Positions 8,390 to 16,980 of a stretch of DNA of 26,344 bases are shown here, in pieces. Position 1 is the stretch's first letter, and every line of letters begins with the position of its first letter. Below the pieces are notes generated by a model. The model did not search any database. It was not told the DNA's origin and saw only the letters and a program-made list of their open reading frames with translations. Both the position numbers and the translations under genes were made by a program. The stretch lies in assembly GCA_035634055.1 (NCBI GenBank), contig DASQDR010000068.1, forward strand, positions 1 through 26,344, given 5' to 3'. The DNA comes from JAICTV01 sp035634055. GTDB taxonomy: Bacteria; Planctomycetota; Phycisphaerae; Tepidisphaerales; Tepidisphaeraceae.

Positions 8390-10087
8390 TTAGCGCGCCT
8401 CGTCCGCCCCGATGTCGTGCCGCCCGCCCTTGAGGGCGCGGTCGCCGTAGAAATCACTCTTGACAATGCTGGCCAGGAAGGTGGGGTGCGCTTCGCCGCG
8501 GTTGATGAGCGGGGACTTCTTCTGGAGCTTGTAGCCCGCCAGCGTCTTGAGCTGATCGGCGTCGCCGAAGGTGACGCCCTTGCCGGCGCCTTGCAGGCGC
8601 GGGTTGCCTTGAAAGCCGGTCGCGCGGCCGTTGAGCTTTTCCTGCCCCTTGTTCCCGCGCCACGACGCCAGGCTGGAGAACTTCTTGGAGCCCCACTGGA
8701 TGTTGAACTTGGCGCCGCCGGAGTAGTAGGCGTTGCCGGCGAAGGAGAGCGATCCGTTGCGGGCGACGTTGTCGGTCAGGAACAGCACGTTGGCGCCGCC
8801 GGTGGTGTAGAAGATGTTCCCGCGGACCTGGATGTTCTTCGGCACCTTGCCGTTGGAGCCCCAGTCGTGCGCCTGGAGTGCGGCGGACGTCGACTGCCCG
8901 GTCGTGCTGAAGTAGACGGTGTTGTTGTGGATCAGCGCGTTCTGCACGTCGCCGCCGAGCTGGATGCCCGCCTTGCCGTTCTTGCGGCCGTCGTTCTCGC
9001 TGACGTTGTAGCGGATGACGTTCCCGCGGCTCTTGTGCGAGCCGGCGTAGAGCAGGTAGCCGGGGCCGTCGTTGTCGTGCGAGTAGTTGTACTGCATGAC
9101 GGAGTTGGAGACGTCCCAGTCAAAGTCGAACCCGCCGCCGTCGCTGATCGTGCGCGTCTTGTTGCCGTACGACTCGTTGTACTGGAAGGTCACGCGGTTA
9201 CTGCCGGCCGACCAGATGCCCACGGGCGCCGACCCGTCGCGGCCGTTGTTGGACGCGACGGAGTACTGCACCACGGCGTTGTCCACGTCGGCGAGGTAGA
9301 TGCCGCTGCCGGTGACGCCCTTGGCGGAACGGCTGCCGGGGTTGTCGTACGCCTGCACGTGGTCCACCACCCAGTTCTTGTTCGCGTGGTGCTTCGAGCC
9401 GGTCCCTTTCAGCCCGCCGTGCAGGTTGTCGTGCAGGCGGGCGTTCTGCACCTTCACGGCCGAGACGCTGCTGTTGTTCCCCGACGCGGTGATGAGGATT
9501 CCCTCTCGGCCGTACTTGCGGACCTCGACGTTGCGGATGTGGACGTACGACAGCTTCTTGTTGGCGTGATCCGCGTGGATGTAAATGCCTGGCGTCCTGT
9601 TGGAGGTCATCCCCGAGCCGACGAAGATCAAGTTGGTGACGGCGACGCCGGCGGTTTGCGCCACGTCCAGTCCCGGGCGGCTTCCGCTGTAGATGGTGGC
9701 GCGGCCCTTGCCGTAGTTGCTGAAGATGACCGGCTTCTTGTCGGTCCCACCCTCGCGCGACGGGAGGTAGAGCGAGCCTTGGAACTTCTTGCCGCCCTGG
9801 AACAGGACGAGGTCGCCCGGCTTGAGCGCCTGCTGGTTGACGCGGTCGATCGTCTTCCACGCGGCGCGCGGGCTGGTTCCGCTGGCGTGGTCCTTGCCGT
9901 GGGGGCTGACGTAATACGTGGAGAGCAGCTCGCGCGACTCGAGAGATTCCATCATCGCGTGGCGCACCGTCGCCGGCACGCCAGGCGGGCGCGCAGGCGC
10001 ACGCCAGTTGACCGGTTGGACCGGCGGCCGGTGGTTCGAACGCTGAAAATACCAACGGACCGACTTCGCGAGCGACGACGCGCGCAT
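8390..10087 (-). CDS. Secreted right-handed parallel beta-helix protein with LEPR-XLL-type motif
   Basis: 565 residues from the ATG at 10087 (AAGGGG just upstream); the frame is open to 10222, but that stretch is Arg/Pro-rich and unlikely. LESRELLS at residues 49-56 matches the N-terminal LEPR-XLL motif found on many large planctomycete surface proteins. The next segment, TYYVSPHGKDHASGTSP, starts the beta-helix fold, as in polysaccharide lyases and carbohydrate-binding helices. Residues 100-480 hold repeated strand-turn units with Asn ladders (NVEVRKYG, VQAYDNPG, YNESYGN, YNYSHDND, YNVSENDG, HNNTVYFS). The chain ends with the usual RHDIGADE cap. It probably binds or cleaves a polysaccharide at the cell surface; no lyase active site can be named. 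No classical signal peptide is obvious before the motif. Confidence 0.9.
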   Translation of the reverse strand: MRASSLAKSVRWYFQRSNHRPPVQPVNWRAPARPPGVPATVRHAMMESLESRELLSTYYVSPHGKDHASGTSPRAAWKTIDRVNQQALKPGDLVLFQGGKKFQGSLYLPSREGGTDKKPVIFSNYGKGRATIYSGSRPGLDVAQTAGVAVTNLIFVGSGMTSNRTPGIYIHADHANKKLSYVHIRNVEVRKYGREGILITASGNNSSVSAVKVQNARLHDNLHGGLKGTGSKHHANKNWVVDHVQAYDNPGSRSAKGVTGSGIYLADVDNAVVQYSVASNNGRDGSAPVGIWSAGSNRVTFQYNESYGNKTRTISDGGGFDFDWDVSNSVMQYNYSHDNDGPGYLLYAGSHKSRGNVIRYNVSENDGRKNGKAGIQLGGDVQNALIHNNTVYFSTTGQSTSAALQAHDWGSNGKVPKNIQVRGNIFYTTGGANVLFLTDNVARNGSLSFAGNAYYSGGAKFNIQWGSKKFSSLASWRGNKGQEKLNGRATGFQGNPRLQGAGKGVTFGDADQLKTLAGYKLQKKSPLINRGEAHPTFLASIVKSDFYGDRALKGGRHDIGADEAR

Positions 10088-10523
10088 GCGCCCCTTGCCT
10101 CTCCAGACCAACAAGACTTGATGGGTCGCCCGGTCAGGGGCCACGACGGCCGACCGGTTGGCGAGCACCGCCCCTCCGGGGTGACCTCGCTCACGCTCGC
10201 ACAAGCACCGCGACGGGCGCATCGGGCGGACGGGGCGGGATCTGCGGTCACCGCCAAGGTCCGATAAGACCCGGCGGAGCGGGGCAATATGGGTAACGCC
10301 GCCGCTGTTTCAACCCGTGCGCGCCGCCAAACGTGCAAAAATTTTAGTTGCGCCTGCAACAGGCGCGAGACAGGCGATGTTCGGGCGAGCAGTCGCTGGT
10401 GCTCATGATCTGCCCGCCGCGATGCACTTCGGTGGCAGCGGGCGCCTGAAAAATCGCGCTTTGGTTGCCGCGGCCGGCACTCGCGCCATCCCGCTGCGGG
10501 GCTCGTCACGCCATAATGGGCGC
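10088..10523. other. 436-nt divergent intergenic region, no gene recognised
   Basis: It separates the beta-helix gene (minus) from the REC-kinase gene (plus). It contains a weak minus-strand promoter candidate (TTGAAA, 16 nt, CATATT; 10313 down to 10286), an AT-rich patch at 10336-10346 that stands out from the GC-rich surroundings, a small hairpin GCGCCTG/CAGGCGC (10350-10366), and the -10-like CATAAT before the REC-kinase start. No RNA gene or riboswitch was recognised. Confidence 0.5.
10512..10517 (+). promoter_or_regulatory. -10-like element giving a leaderless REC-kinase message
   Basis: CATAAT (5 of 6 to TATAAT) ends 6 nt before the ATG at 10524. There is no Shine-Dalgarno sequence before this start and no convincing -35 hexamer. 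Confidence 0.35.
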
Positions 10524-11687
10524 ATGCCCCGCCGCCACTCCATCCTGATCGTGGACGACGAGCCGGACGTGGTTCGATCGGTGAAGGACCTGCTCCGCCT
10601 CGATTACAAGGTCTTCGGCGCCACCAGCGCCGCGGAGGGAATGCAGATCCTGGAGGAAAATGTCATCGACGTGGTGATGACCGACCAGCGCATGCCGGAG
10701 ATGACCGGCGTGGAGTTCCTCAGCCACGTGCGCGACCCGCACCCCGACGCGACGCGGCTGCTCTTCACCGGCTACGCCGACATCGGCGCGGTGATCGACG
10801 CGATCAACCAGGGGAACGTCTACCGCTACATCGCCAAGCCGTGGGACCCCGACGAGCTCCAGACGATCATCCGCGAGGCGTGCGAGCGGCACGACCTGCT
10901 GGTGCAGCGCAAGCAACTGCTGCGCGAGCTGGAAGAGAAGAACGCCGAGCTCCAGCGCGCCAACGCGGAGCTGCTGGCGGCCAACGAGTTGAAGGCGGCG
11001 TTCATCCAGGTCGCCAGCCACGAGCTGCGCACGCCGCTGGCGATCGCGCAGGGGTTTTCCGAGCTGTGCGTCCGCCAGAAGGACATCGCGTCGCCGCTGC
11101 GCGACTGGCTCGACCGCGTGCACCGCGCGCTCAGGCGGCTGGGGTACCTGGTCAACCAGATCATCGCCATGCTGGAGGCGGGGCAGTTCGAGCAACGGTT
11201 GAACCCCCGGCCGGTCGAGCTGGCGAGCGTGATCCGCGAGGCGGTCGAGGACGTCCGCCCGTTCGTCGAGCTGCGACACCAGCAACTGGTCGACCAGGTG
11301 CCGGAGTCGCTGGGGGCGATGTCGCTCGACGCCGACAAGATCCGCGACAGCGTGAACCACCTGCTGCTCAACGCGATCAAGTTCACCCCCGACGGCGGGA
11401 GCCTGACGGTGTCGGCCGAGCGCAACGGCGAGGCAGTCATCCGCGTGAGCGACACCGGTTGCGGCATCGACGCCAACCACCTGCCGCGCATCGGCGAGGC
11501 GTTCTTCACCGGGTACGACGTGACCAAGCATTCCTCCGGGCACTTCGAGCACGGGCGGCAGGGCGTCGGGCTGGGGCTGAGCGTGGTGAAGGCGTTCGTC
11601 GAGCTGCACGGCGGGAAGCTGGAGGTGAGTAGCGAGGTCGGGTGCGGCTCGACGTTCACCATTCGCCTGCCCGACGCGCCGCGCTGA
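10524..11687 (+). CDS. Soluble receiver-histidine kinase (REC-HisKA-HATPase)
   Basis: 387 residues from the ATG at 10524; the upstream open frame to 10317 is not protein-like. Residues 5-120 are a receiver domain with Asp54 (VVMTDQRMPEMTG), Thr82 (LFTGYAD) and Lys105 (IAKPWDP); this VMTDQRMP form is common in receivers fused to output domains. A coiled coil (125-155) leads to HisKA with ASHELRTP (His166) and an ATPase domain with N-box HLLLNAIKFTP, DTGCGID and GVGLGLSV. There is no membrane segment. Phosphorylation of the receiver would set the kinase activity, so the protein sits in the middle of a relay. The large PhnD-domain kinase starts 61 nt downstream and is probably co-transcribed; the two may be consecutive steps. 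No dedicated response regulator is adjacent. Confidence 0.95.
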   Translation: MPRRHSILIVDDEPDVVRSVKDLLRLDYKVFGATSAAEGMQILEENVIDVVMTDQRMPEMTGVEFLSHVRDPHPDATRLLFTGYADIGAVIDAINQGNVYRYIAKPWDPDELQTIIREACERHDLLVQRKQLLRELEEKNAELQRANAELLAANELKAAFIQVASHELRTPLAIAQGFSELCVRQKDIASPLRDWLDRVHRALRRLGYLVNQIIAMLEAGQFEQRLNPRPVELASVIREAVEDVRPFVELRHQQLVDQVPESLGAMSLDADKIRDSVNHLLLNAIKFTPDGGSLTVSAERNGEAVIRVSDTGCGIDANHLPRIGEAFFTGYDVTKHSSGHFEHGRQGVGLGLSVVKAFVELHGGKLEVSSEVGCGSTFTIRLPDAPR

Positions 11688-11748
11688 ACCGCTTCCCCTG
11701 AACGAACCGTGCGCCGGCGCAGCGAGCAGGTCGCGGTTCGGAGGAGCA

Positions 11749-14700
11749 ATGCCCGTGATGTGCCCGCGAGCCGCTGTCGCCGCCTGCGTCGCGCTGGTCA
11801 TCGCGGCCGTCGCGATCACCGGCGGCGCAACACCGCTTCCGGCGCAGACGCGGCCGGCGACGGCGCTGCGCATCGGCGTGCTGGCGTACCGCGGCGACGA
11901 GGACGTTCGGCGGAGCTGGCAGCCAACGGCGGATTACCTGTCGCAACAGGTCGCGGGCGTGCGCGCCGAGATCGTGCCGCTCGACTTCGAGCGCATCACC
12001 ACCGCCGTCGCCGCCGGCGAGGTGGACTTCGTCGCCACCAGCCCGGCGAGCTACGTGGAGCTCGAGCACCGCTACGGCGCCACCCGCATCGCGACGCTGG
12101 TGGCCAAGCGGCAGGGCGTGGTGACGCAGGAGTTCGGCGGCGTGATCTTCTGCCGCGCCGACCGCGGCGACCTCCAGGGCCTCGCGGACCTCAAGGGCAA
12201 GTCCTTCATCGCCACCGACGCCAACTCCTTCGGCGGGTGGTGGATGGCGTGGCGCGAGCTGAAGGACCAGCGCATCGACCCGGTGCGCGACCTCAAGCCG
12301 CTCTCGTTCGGCGGGACGCAGGACGCGGTGGTGGAAGCCGTGCGCGACCGCAAGGCGGACGCCGGAACCGTCCGCACCGACCAGCTCGAGCAGATGGCGG
12401 CCGAGGGGAAGATCCGCCTCAACGACTTCCGCATCCTCAACGCGCAGCACGCGACGGTGGAGTTCCCGTTCCTGCGGAGCACGCGGCTGTACCCCGAGTG
12501 GCCGATCGCGCGGCTGAACCACACGCCGGACCGGCTGGCGCGCGAGGTGACGGTCGCGCTGCTGCGGATGCCGCCGGACAGCCCCGCCGCGGTCGCCGCT
12601 CGCTCCGCCGGTTGGACGATCCCCCTCGACTATTCGCCGGTCCACGACCTGATGCGCGAGCTGCGGCTCGGGCCCTATGCGCACTACGGCATCATCAGCC
12701 TGGCAGACGGGTCGGCGCGCTATCGGATGTGGCTGGCCATCGCTGTTGCGATGCTGGTGGCGCTGGTGGTCGCCATCTGCTACCTGCTGCTGCTGAACCG
12801 CCGGCTGACGCGCCCGGAGCCGGAGGTGAGCGCGACGGTGCTGGCGGCGCGGATGCGCGCGTTCTCGCGCGTGGGGGCACTGATCGTCATCGCGGTAGGG
12901 GCGGTGGTGCTGGTCGGTTGGGCGCTGGGGATCGAGCTGCTCAAGCGCGTGGTGCCGGGGTTGATCGCGATGAACCCGACGACCGCCGTCGCGTTCATCC
13001 TCGCCGGCGCCGCGCTGCTCACCGGTCGCGCGGCGGCGCCCGGGCGGCGGCCCGGCGCCCTGCGTTACGTGCTGGCGGTGCCCGTCGTGGTGATCGGGGC
13101 GCTGAAGCTGAGCAGCTACCTGCTGGGGTGGGACGTGGGCATCGATCGGCTGCTGTTCGCGTCCGCGCTCAATGCGCCCGGGGCGACGGGTCCGAACCGG
13201 ATGGCGCCCAATACGTCGATCAGCTTCGTCCTCGCCGGTTGCGCGCTGCTGCTGCTCGAGGTGGAGACCCGCCGCGGTCGCCGGCCGGCGGAGTGGCTCG
13301 CGCTCGCGGGGGCGATGCTCGCCCTGCTGGCGCTGATCGGCTACGGCTACGGCGTGAAGGCGCTGTTCGGCGTGGCGTCGTTCGTCCCGATGGCGCTGCA
13401 CACCGCCGCGACCTTCCTGCTGCTGTCACTGGCGCTGCTGGCGTCGCACCCGGACCGCGGGCTGATGGCGGCGGTCAACAGCGACAGCGCGGGCGGCGTG
13501 CTGGCGCGGCGGCTGCTCCCGGCGTGCGTGCTGGTGCCGGCGATCCTGGGGTGGTTCCGCCTGATGGGGGAGCGCATCGGGCTTTACGGCGCCGAACTGG
13601 GCGTCTCGCTTTACGCCGCGGCGATGATCCTCTTCTTCGTCGTGCTGGTCTGGTGGACGATGGGCCTGCTGCACCGCGCCGACGCCGACCGCCGCCTTGC
13701 CGACCTCGCGCTTCGCCGCAGCGAGGAGCAGCACCGCGCCGTGATGGAGCAGGCGGCCGAGGGGATCTACCTGGTCGACATCGACTCCCTCACCGTCGTC
13801 GAGTGCAACGCGGCGCTCGAGCGCCTGCTCGGCTACGGCCACGGCGAACTCAAGGGGCTGCGGGTCTACCACCTGATCGACGACACGCCCGCGGAGATCA
13901 ACGCGCGACTGCACCGGTTGCTGGAGGCGACCGAACCGGTGTACGGCGAGCGCCGCTACCTGCGCAAGGACGGGTCATGCGTGGACGTGGAGTCCAGCGC
14001 GGGCGTGATCTCCTACGGCGGGCGCAAGCTGGCGTGCACCGTCGTTCACGACATCACCGAGCGAAAGCGCACGCAGGCCGCGCTCGACGCCGAGCGCACG
14101 CTGCTGCGCACCGTGATCGACAACCTGCCCGACCGCATCTACGTCAAGGACGCCGAGGGGCGCTACACGCTGGATAACGCCGCGCACCAGCAGCAGGTCG
14201 GCGTGAGCGACGCGCGGCAGATCATCGGCAAGACCGTGCGCGACTTCTTTTCGCCCGAGGTGGCCGAGCGCTTTGAGCAGGACGACCAGGCGGTGATCGC
14301 CAGTCGCCGGCCGCTCTTCGACCGCGAGGAGCTGACCACCGACCGCGACGGCAACCCGCGCTGGCTGCTGACGACCAAGGTCCCGCTCACCGACGCCGAC
14401 GGAAGCGTCCGCGGCATCGTCGGCCTCAGTCGCGACATTACCGACCGCAAGCTGGTCGAGGAGGTCATGCGCGAGAGCGAGGAGCGGACGCGGATGACGG
14501 TGGAGACGGCGCTCGATGCGTTCGCGTCGATGGACGCCGACGGGCGGATCACCGGGTGGAACGAGCAGGCGGAGATCACCTTCGGCTGGCCGCGCGAGGA
14601 GGCGATCGGCCGGCCGCTGGCGGAGACGATCATCCCGCCGCAGTACCGCCAGGCGCTGGCGGACGACATCGCGCGCTTCGAGGCGACCGGCGCCGGCAAG

Positions 14701-15747
14701 TGGCTCAACGAGCGCGTGGAGATCACCGCCCTGCACCGCGACGGACACGAGTTCCCCGTGGAGATGACCATCTCGCCGCTGCGCGTGCGCGAGACCGTCA
14801 GCTTCAACGCCTTCGTCCACGACATCACCGCGCGCAAGCGCAACGAGCGAGAGATTGAGGAGAAGCACGCGCAGCTCGAGCAGGCGATCGCCGCCGAGCG
14901 CGAGGCCCACGAGCAGCTCAAGCAGGCGCAGAGCGCCATGGTGCAGGCGGAGAAGATGGCGGGGCTGGGGCAGATGGTGGCGGGCGTGGCGCACGAGATC
15001 AACAACCCGCTGGCGTTCGTCAGCAACAACGTTGCCGTGCTCCAGCGCGACGTTCGCGGGCTGGCGGCGCTGCTCAAGCTCTACGCGCAGGCGGACGAGG
15101 TGATCGCCGAGCGCAACGCCGAGCTGCTGGCCGAGATCCGCGACTTGTCCGAGCGTCTGGACGTCGGCTACACGCTGTCCAACGTCGACGACATGCTGCT
15201 GCGCTCGCGCGACGGGCTGAAGCGGATCCAGCAGATCGTCAAGGACCTGCGCGAGTTCGCCCGCCTCGACGCCGGCGACCTGCACGACATCGACCTCAAC
15301 GCCGGCATTGAGTCCACCATCAACATCGTGCGCGGCGTGGCCAAGAAGAAGCAGGTCGTGCTCGACCTCCAGCTCTCCCCGCTCCCACCGGTGCGGTGTT
15401 ATCCCGCGAAGATCAACCAGGTGGTGATGAACCTGGTCACCAACGCGATCGACGCGTGCGACGAGAACGGCCGAGTGACGGTGAAGACCAGCGCTGCCGA
15501 CGGGACGGTGCAGGTCGAGGTGGTGGATGACGGCAAGGGAATCCCGCCCGAGATCCGCCAGCGGATCTTCGATCCGTTCTTCACCACGAAAAAGATCGGT
15601 GAGGGAACCGGCCTCGGGCTGAGCATCAGCTACGGCATCGTCAGGGACCACAACGGCCGCATCGACGTTGACTCCGAGCCCGGGAAGGGAACGCGGTTCA
15701 CAGTCCGACTGCCGCGGGATGCCTTTCCCAACGTGAAGAAGGCGTAG
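11749..15747 (+). CDS. Large hybrid sensor kinase: PhnD-like domain, membrane module, three PAS, HisKA/HATPase
   Basis: 1332 residues from the ATG at 11749 with GGAGGAG at 11740-11746. Residues 1-33 are a signal peptide or first helix. Residues 38-310 are a PhnD-like periplasmic binding domain (LRIGVLAYRGDEDV, VDFVATSPASYVELE, DLKGKSFIATDANSFGGWW). A helix at 326-350 is followed by a multi-helix membrane module (372-640) that repeats an M-x3-T-A/S-x-x-F-x-L motif three times. PAS domains lie at about 656-772, 780-902 and 908-1030. A coiled coil leads to HisKA of the GLGQMVAGVAHEINNP type (His1082) and an ATPase with NLVTNAIDA, DDGKGIPP and GEGTGLGLSI. The binding domain probably senses a phosphonate, phosphate or other oxyanion ligand (family knowledge), and the membrane module may be a second sensor. 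It follows the REC-kinase by 61 nt. Confidence 0.95.
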   Translation: MPVMCPRAAVAACVALVIAAVAITGGATPLPAQTRPATALRIGVLAYRGDEDVRRSWQPTADYLSQQVAGVRAEIVPLDFERITTAVAAGEVDFVATSPASYVELEHRYGATRIATLVAKRQGVVTQEFGGVIFCRADRGDLQGLADLKGKSFIATDANSFGGWWMAWRELKDQRIDPVRDLKPLSFGGTQDAVVEAVRDRKADAGTVRTDQLEQMAAEGKIRLNDFRILNAQHATVEFPFLRSTRLYPEWPIARLNHTPDRLAREVTVALLRMPPDSPAAVAARSAGWTIPLDYSPVHDLMRELRLGPYAHYGIISLADGSARYRMWLAIAVAMLVALVVAICYLLLLNRRLTRPEPEVSATVLAARMRAFSRVGALIVIAVGAVVLVGWALGIELLKRVVPGLIAMNPTTAVAFILAGAALLTGRAAAPGRRPGALRYVLAVPVVVIGALKLSSYLLGWDVGIDRLLFASALNAPGATGPNRMAPNTSISFVLAGCALLLLEVETRRGRRPAEWLALAGAMLALLALIGYGYGVKALFGVASFVPMALHTAATFLLLSLALLASHPDRGLMAAVNSDSAGGVLARRLLPACVLVPAILGWFRLMGERIGLYGAELGVSLYAAAMILFFVVLVWWTMGLLHRADADRRLADLALRRSEEQHRAVMEQAAEGIYLVDIDSLTVVECNAALERLLGYGHGELKGLRVYHLIDDTPAEINARLHRLLEATEPVYGERRYLRKDGSCVDVESSAGVISYGGRKLACTVVHDITERKRTQAALDAERTLLRTVIDNLPDRIYVKDAEGRYTLDNAAHQQQVGVSDARQIIGKTVRDFFSPEVAERFEQDDQAVIASRRPLFDREELTTDRDGNPRWLLTTKVPLTDADGSVRGIVGLSRDITDRKLVEEVMRESEERTRMTVETALDAFASMDADGRITGWNEQAEITFGWPREEAIGRPLAETIIPPQYRQALADDIARFEATGAGKWLNERVEITALHRDGHEFPVEMTISPLRVRETVSFNAFVHDITARKRNEREIEEKHAQLEQAIAAEREAHEQLKQAQSAMVQAEKMAGLGQMVAGVAHEINNPLAFVSNNVAVLQRDVRGLAALLKLYAQADEVIAERNAELLAEIRDLSERLDVGYTLSNVDDMLLRSRDGLKRIQQIVKDLREFARLDAGDLHDIDLNAGIESTINIVRGVAKKKQVVLDLQLSPLPPVRCYPAKINQVVMNLVTNAIDACDENGRVTVKTSAADGTVQVEVVDDGKGIPPEIRQRIFDPFFTTKKIGEGTGLGLSISYGIVRDHNGRIDVDSEPGKGTRFTVRLPRDAFPNVKKA

Positions 15748-15900
15748 GGCGACCACGCGACTGCGACGGCCCCAGCCCATCGCTGGCACCCGCTGCGCGC
15801 GCGGAGAGAGTGGCTCCTTCGAGCGCGGCGCCTTTGCGACCGTACCTGCGCACGCGATGGGGCTGCCAACCTTCCGCCCGTGCCGCGGCCCGGCCGCGCG

Positions 15901-16440
15901 TTAGCGCCGTTGCCACGTCAGCGGCTTGAGGCTCAGCCCGGAGCGGATCTCATTCACCTTCGTCCACAGCGGCGGGTCGTCGTGCAGAAATCTCGTGAGC
16001 GCGCCGGTGCTCACGCCGAGCATTACCGCTGCCCGCCCGAGCGACCACTGCATCGCCTTGAGCACGTCCAGCACCTCGGCCACCGCGGCGGGATAGAGCG
16101 GGTTCTTCGGGTTCATGTGCAGCCCGTCGTAGGGCGCCAGCCATTCGGGCGGGCGGTAAGTGACCGGGTCGGTGATGTTCCGGCGGATCTCGAGCGCGAG
16201 CTTGTGGCGCAGCTCTCGGATGGCGTGGATCTTGTTCTCGCGCTGCGAGCGTGAGTCCTGCGCGACGGCGGTGATCTTCGTCGGCAGGTGCGTCGCGCGG
16301 ATGGCCGCATTGGTCTTGTGCCGCTTCTGCCCGCCGGGCCCGGAGCCGACGAACGCGTCGAGCCGGCACTCGAGCAACAGCTTGTCGTCGGGCAGCTCCC
16401 AGGGCGGGATCTCCGGCACCGTGTAGGCGGAGAGGTCCAT
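15901..16440 (-). CDS. GGQ release-factor-like peptidyl-tRNA hydrolase with HTH-like C-terminus
   Basis: 179 residues from the ATG at 16440. Residues 18-90 are the catalytic domain of class I release factors and ArfB/YaeJ: GSGPGGQKRHKTNAAIR contains the GGQ loop (36-38), and SRSQRENKIHAI follows. There are no codon-recognition domains, so it should hydrolyse peptidyl-tRNA on stalled ribosomes rather than read stop codons. ArfB has a short basic tail that fills the empty mRNA channel. Here residues 95-179 form a different C-terminal domain with an HTH-like core (SLGRAAVMLGVSTGALTRFLHDD) ending in GLSLKPL. That tail is the odd part and may replace the mRNA-channel probe. The gene lies 29 nt downstream of a lone receiver gene on the same strand, so they are probably one operon. 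Confidence 0.88.
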   Translation of the reverse strand: MDLSAYTVPEIPPWELPDDKLLLECRLDAFVGSGPGGQKRHKTNAAIRATHLPTKITAVAQDSRSQRENKIHAIRELRHKLALEIRRNITDPVTYRPPEWLAPYDGLHMNPKNPLYPAAVAEVLDVLKAMQWSLGRAAVMLGVSTGALTRFLHDDPPLWTKVNEIRSGLSLKPLTWQRR

Positions 16441-16469
16441 GAAACAAGCTTAGGTTACCTCGCCGTTGC

Positions 16470-16871
16470 TCAACCGGGCCTGGGCTCGGCGCAGCGCGAC
16501 AGGGCTTCCATCAGCTTGTCGGGGTCGAAAGGTTTGAGCAGGTACTCGGCCGCGCCGCAGGCGTGGCCGCGCTTGCGGTTCGCCTCGCCGCCGAGGGCGG
16601 TCAGGATGATGATCGGCACGCCGCGGGTGTCGGTCTCGGTCTTGAGCCGCTGGCAGATCTCGAACCCATCGATGTCCGGGAGCATCAGGTCCAACACCAC
16701 CGCCGCCGGGACGCGCGCGTGCGCCTCGCGCAGCGCGGTGGTGCCGTCAAGGGCGGGGCGATACTCGAAGCCGGCGATCTGGGTGTAGGCGCCGATCAAC
16801 TCGTTGATCTCCCGGTCGTCCTCCACCACCAGGATCGATCGCTGCCCGTTGTCGCCGTTGGGGTCATGCAT
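16470..16871 (-). CDS. Stand-alone response-regulator receiver protein
   Basis: 133 residues from the ATG at 16871; an open extension to 17006 runs through promoter-like and repeat sequence and is rejected. It is a single receiver domain: acidic pair (VVEDDRE), phospho-acceptor in VVLDLMLPDIDG (about residue 63), the conserved Thr in IILTALGG and the Lys in LLKPFDP. There is no output domain, so it acts by protein contact or in a phosphorelay. GGAG lies 12 nt upstream. Its neighbours give no partner kinase; the release-factor-like gene follows in the same operon. An insertion-like EANRKRGHACGA after the Thr is normal for this subfamily. The palindrome CACTATAGTG upstream can supply a -10 element. 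Confidence 0.93.
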   Translation of the reverse strand: MHDPNGDNGQRSILVVEDDREINELIGAYTQIAGFEYRPALDGTTALREAHARVPAAVVLDLMLPDIDGFEICQRLKTETDTRGVPIIILTALGGEANRKRGHACGAAEYLLKPFDPDKLMEALSRCAEPRPG

Positions 16872-16900
16872 GCTTTGGCCGCTCCGTCGTTTCGCCGCAG

Positions 16901-16912
16901 ACACTATAGTGT
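16901..16912. promoter_or_regulatory. Palindrome ACACTATAGTGT with -10-like core on both strands
   Basis: A perfect 12-bp palindrome 30 nt upstream of the receiver ATG. It reads TATAGT (4 of 6 or better to -10) on both strands, so it could drive the minus-strand operon and also plus-strand transcription toward 17125. Its core CACTATAGTG recurs exactly at 25298-25307 before the Memo gene. Confidence 0.4.
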
Positions 16913-16980
16913 GGTCCGAGCGTGGCGCACACGCGAATCCCCTCGCCACGCGCGCGCGTCCGCGGGAGGGCAAAAGAGTT

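Noticed and set aside
10350..10366. Hairpin GCGCCTG/CAGGCGC as a terminator
   Set aside because: No gene on either strand ends nearby, and the nearest T-run on the minus strand is about 9 nt away from the stem.
10088..10523. Possible riboswitch in the 436-nt divergent gap
   Set aside because: Neither strand shows the conserved core of a riboswitch class I know (cyclic di-GMP and cobalamin were considered).
15783..15798. TGGCAC followed 10 nt after GG by GC, a second sigma-54-like site
   Set aside because: The -12 part reads GCGCG instead of TTGCA, and no plus-strand gene follows for over 1.3 kb.
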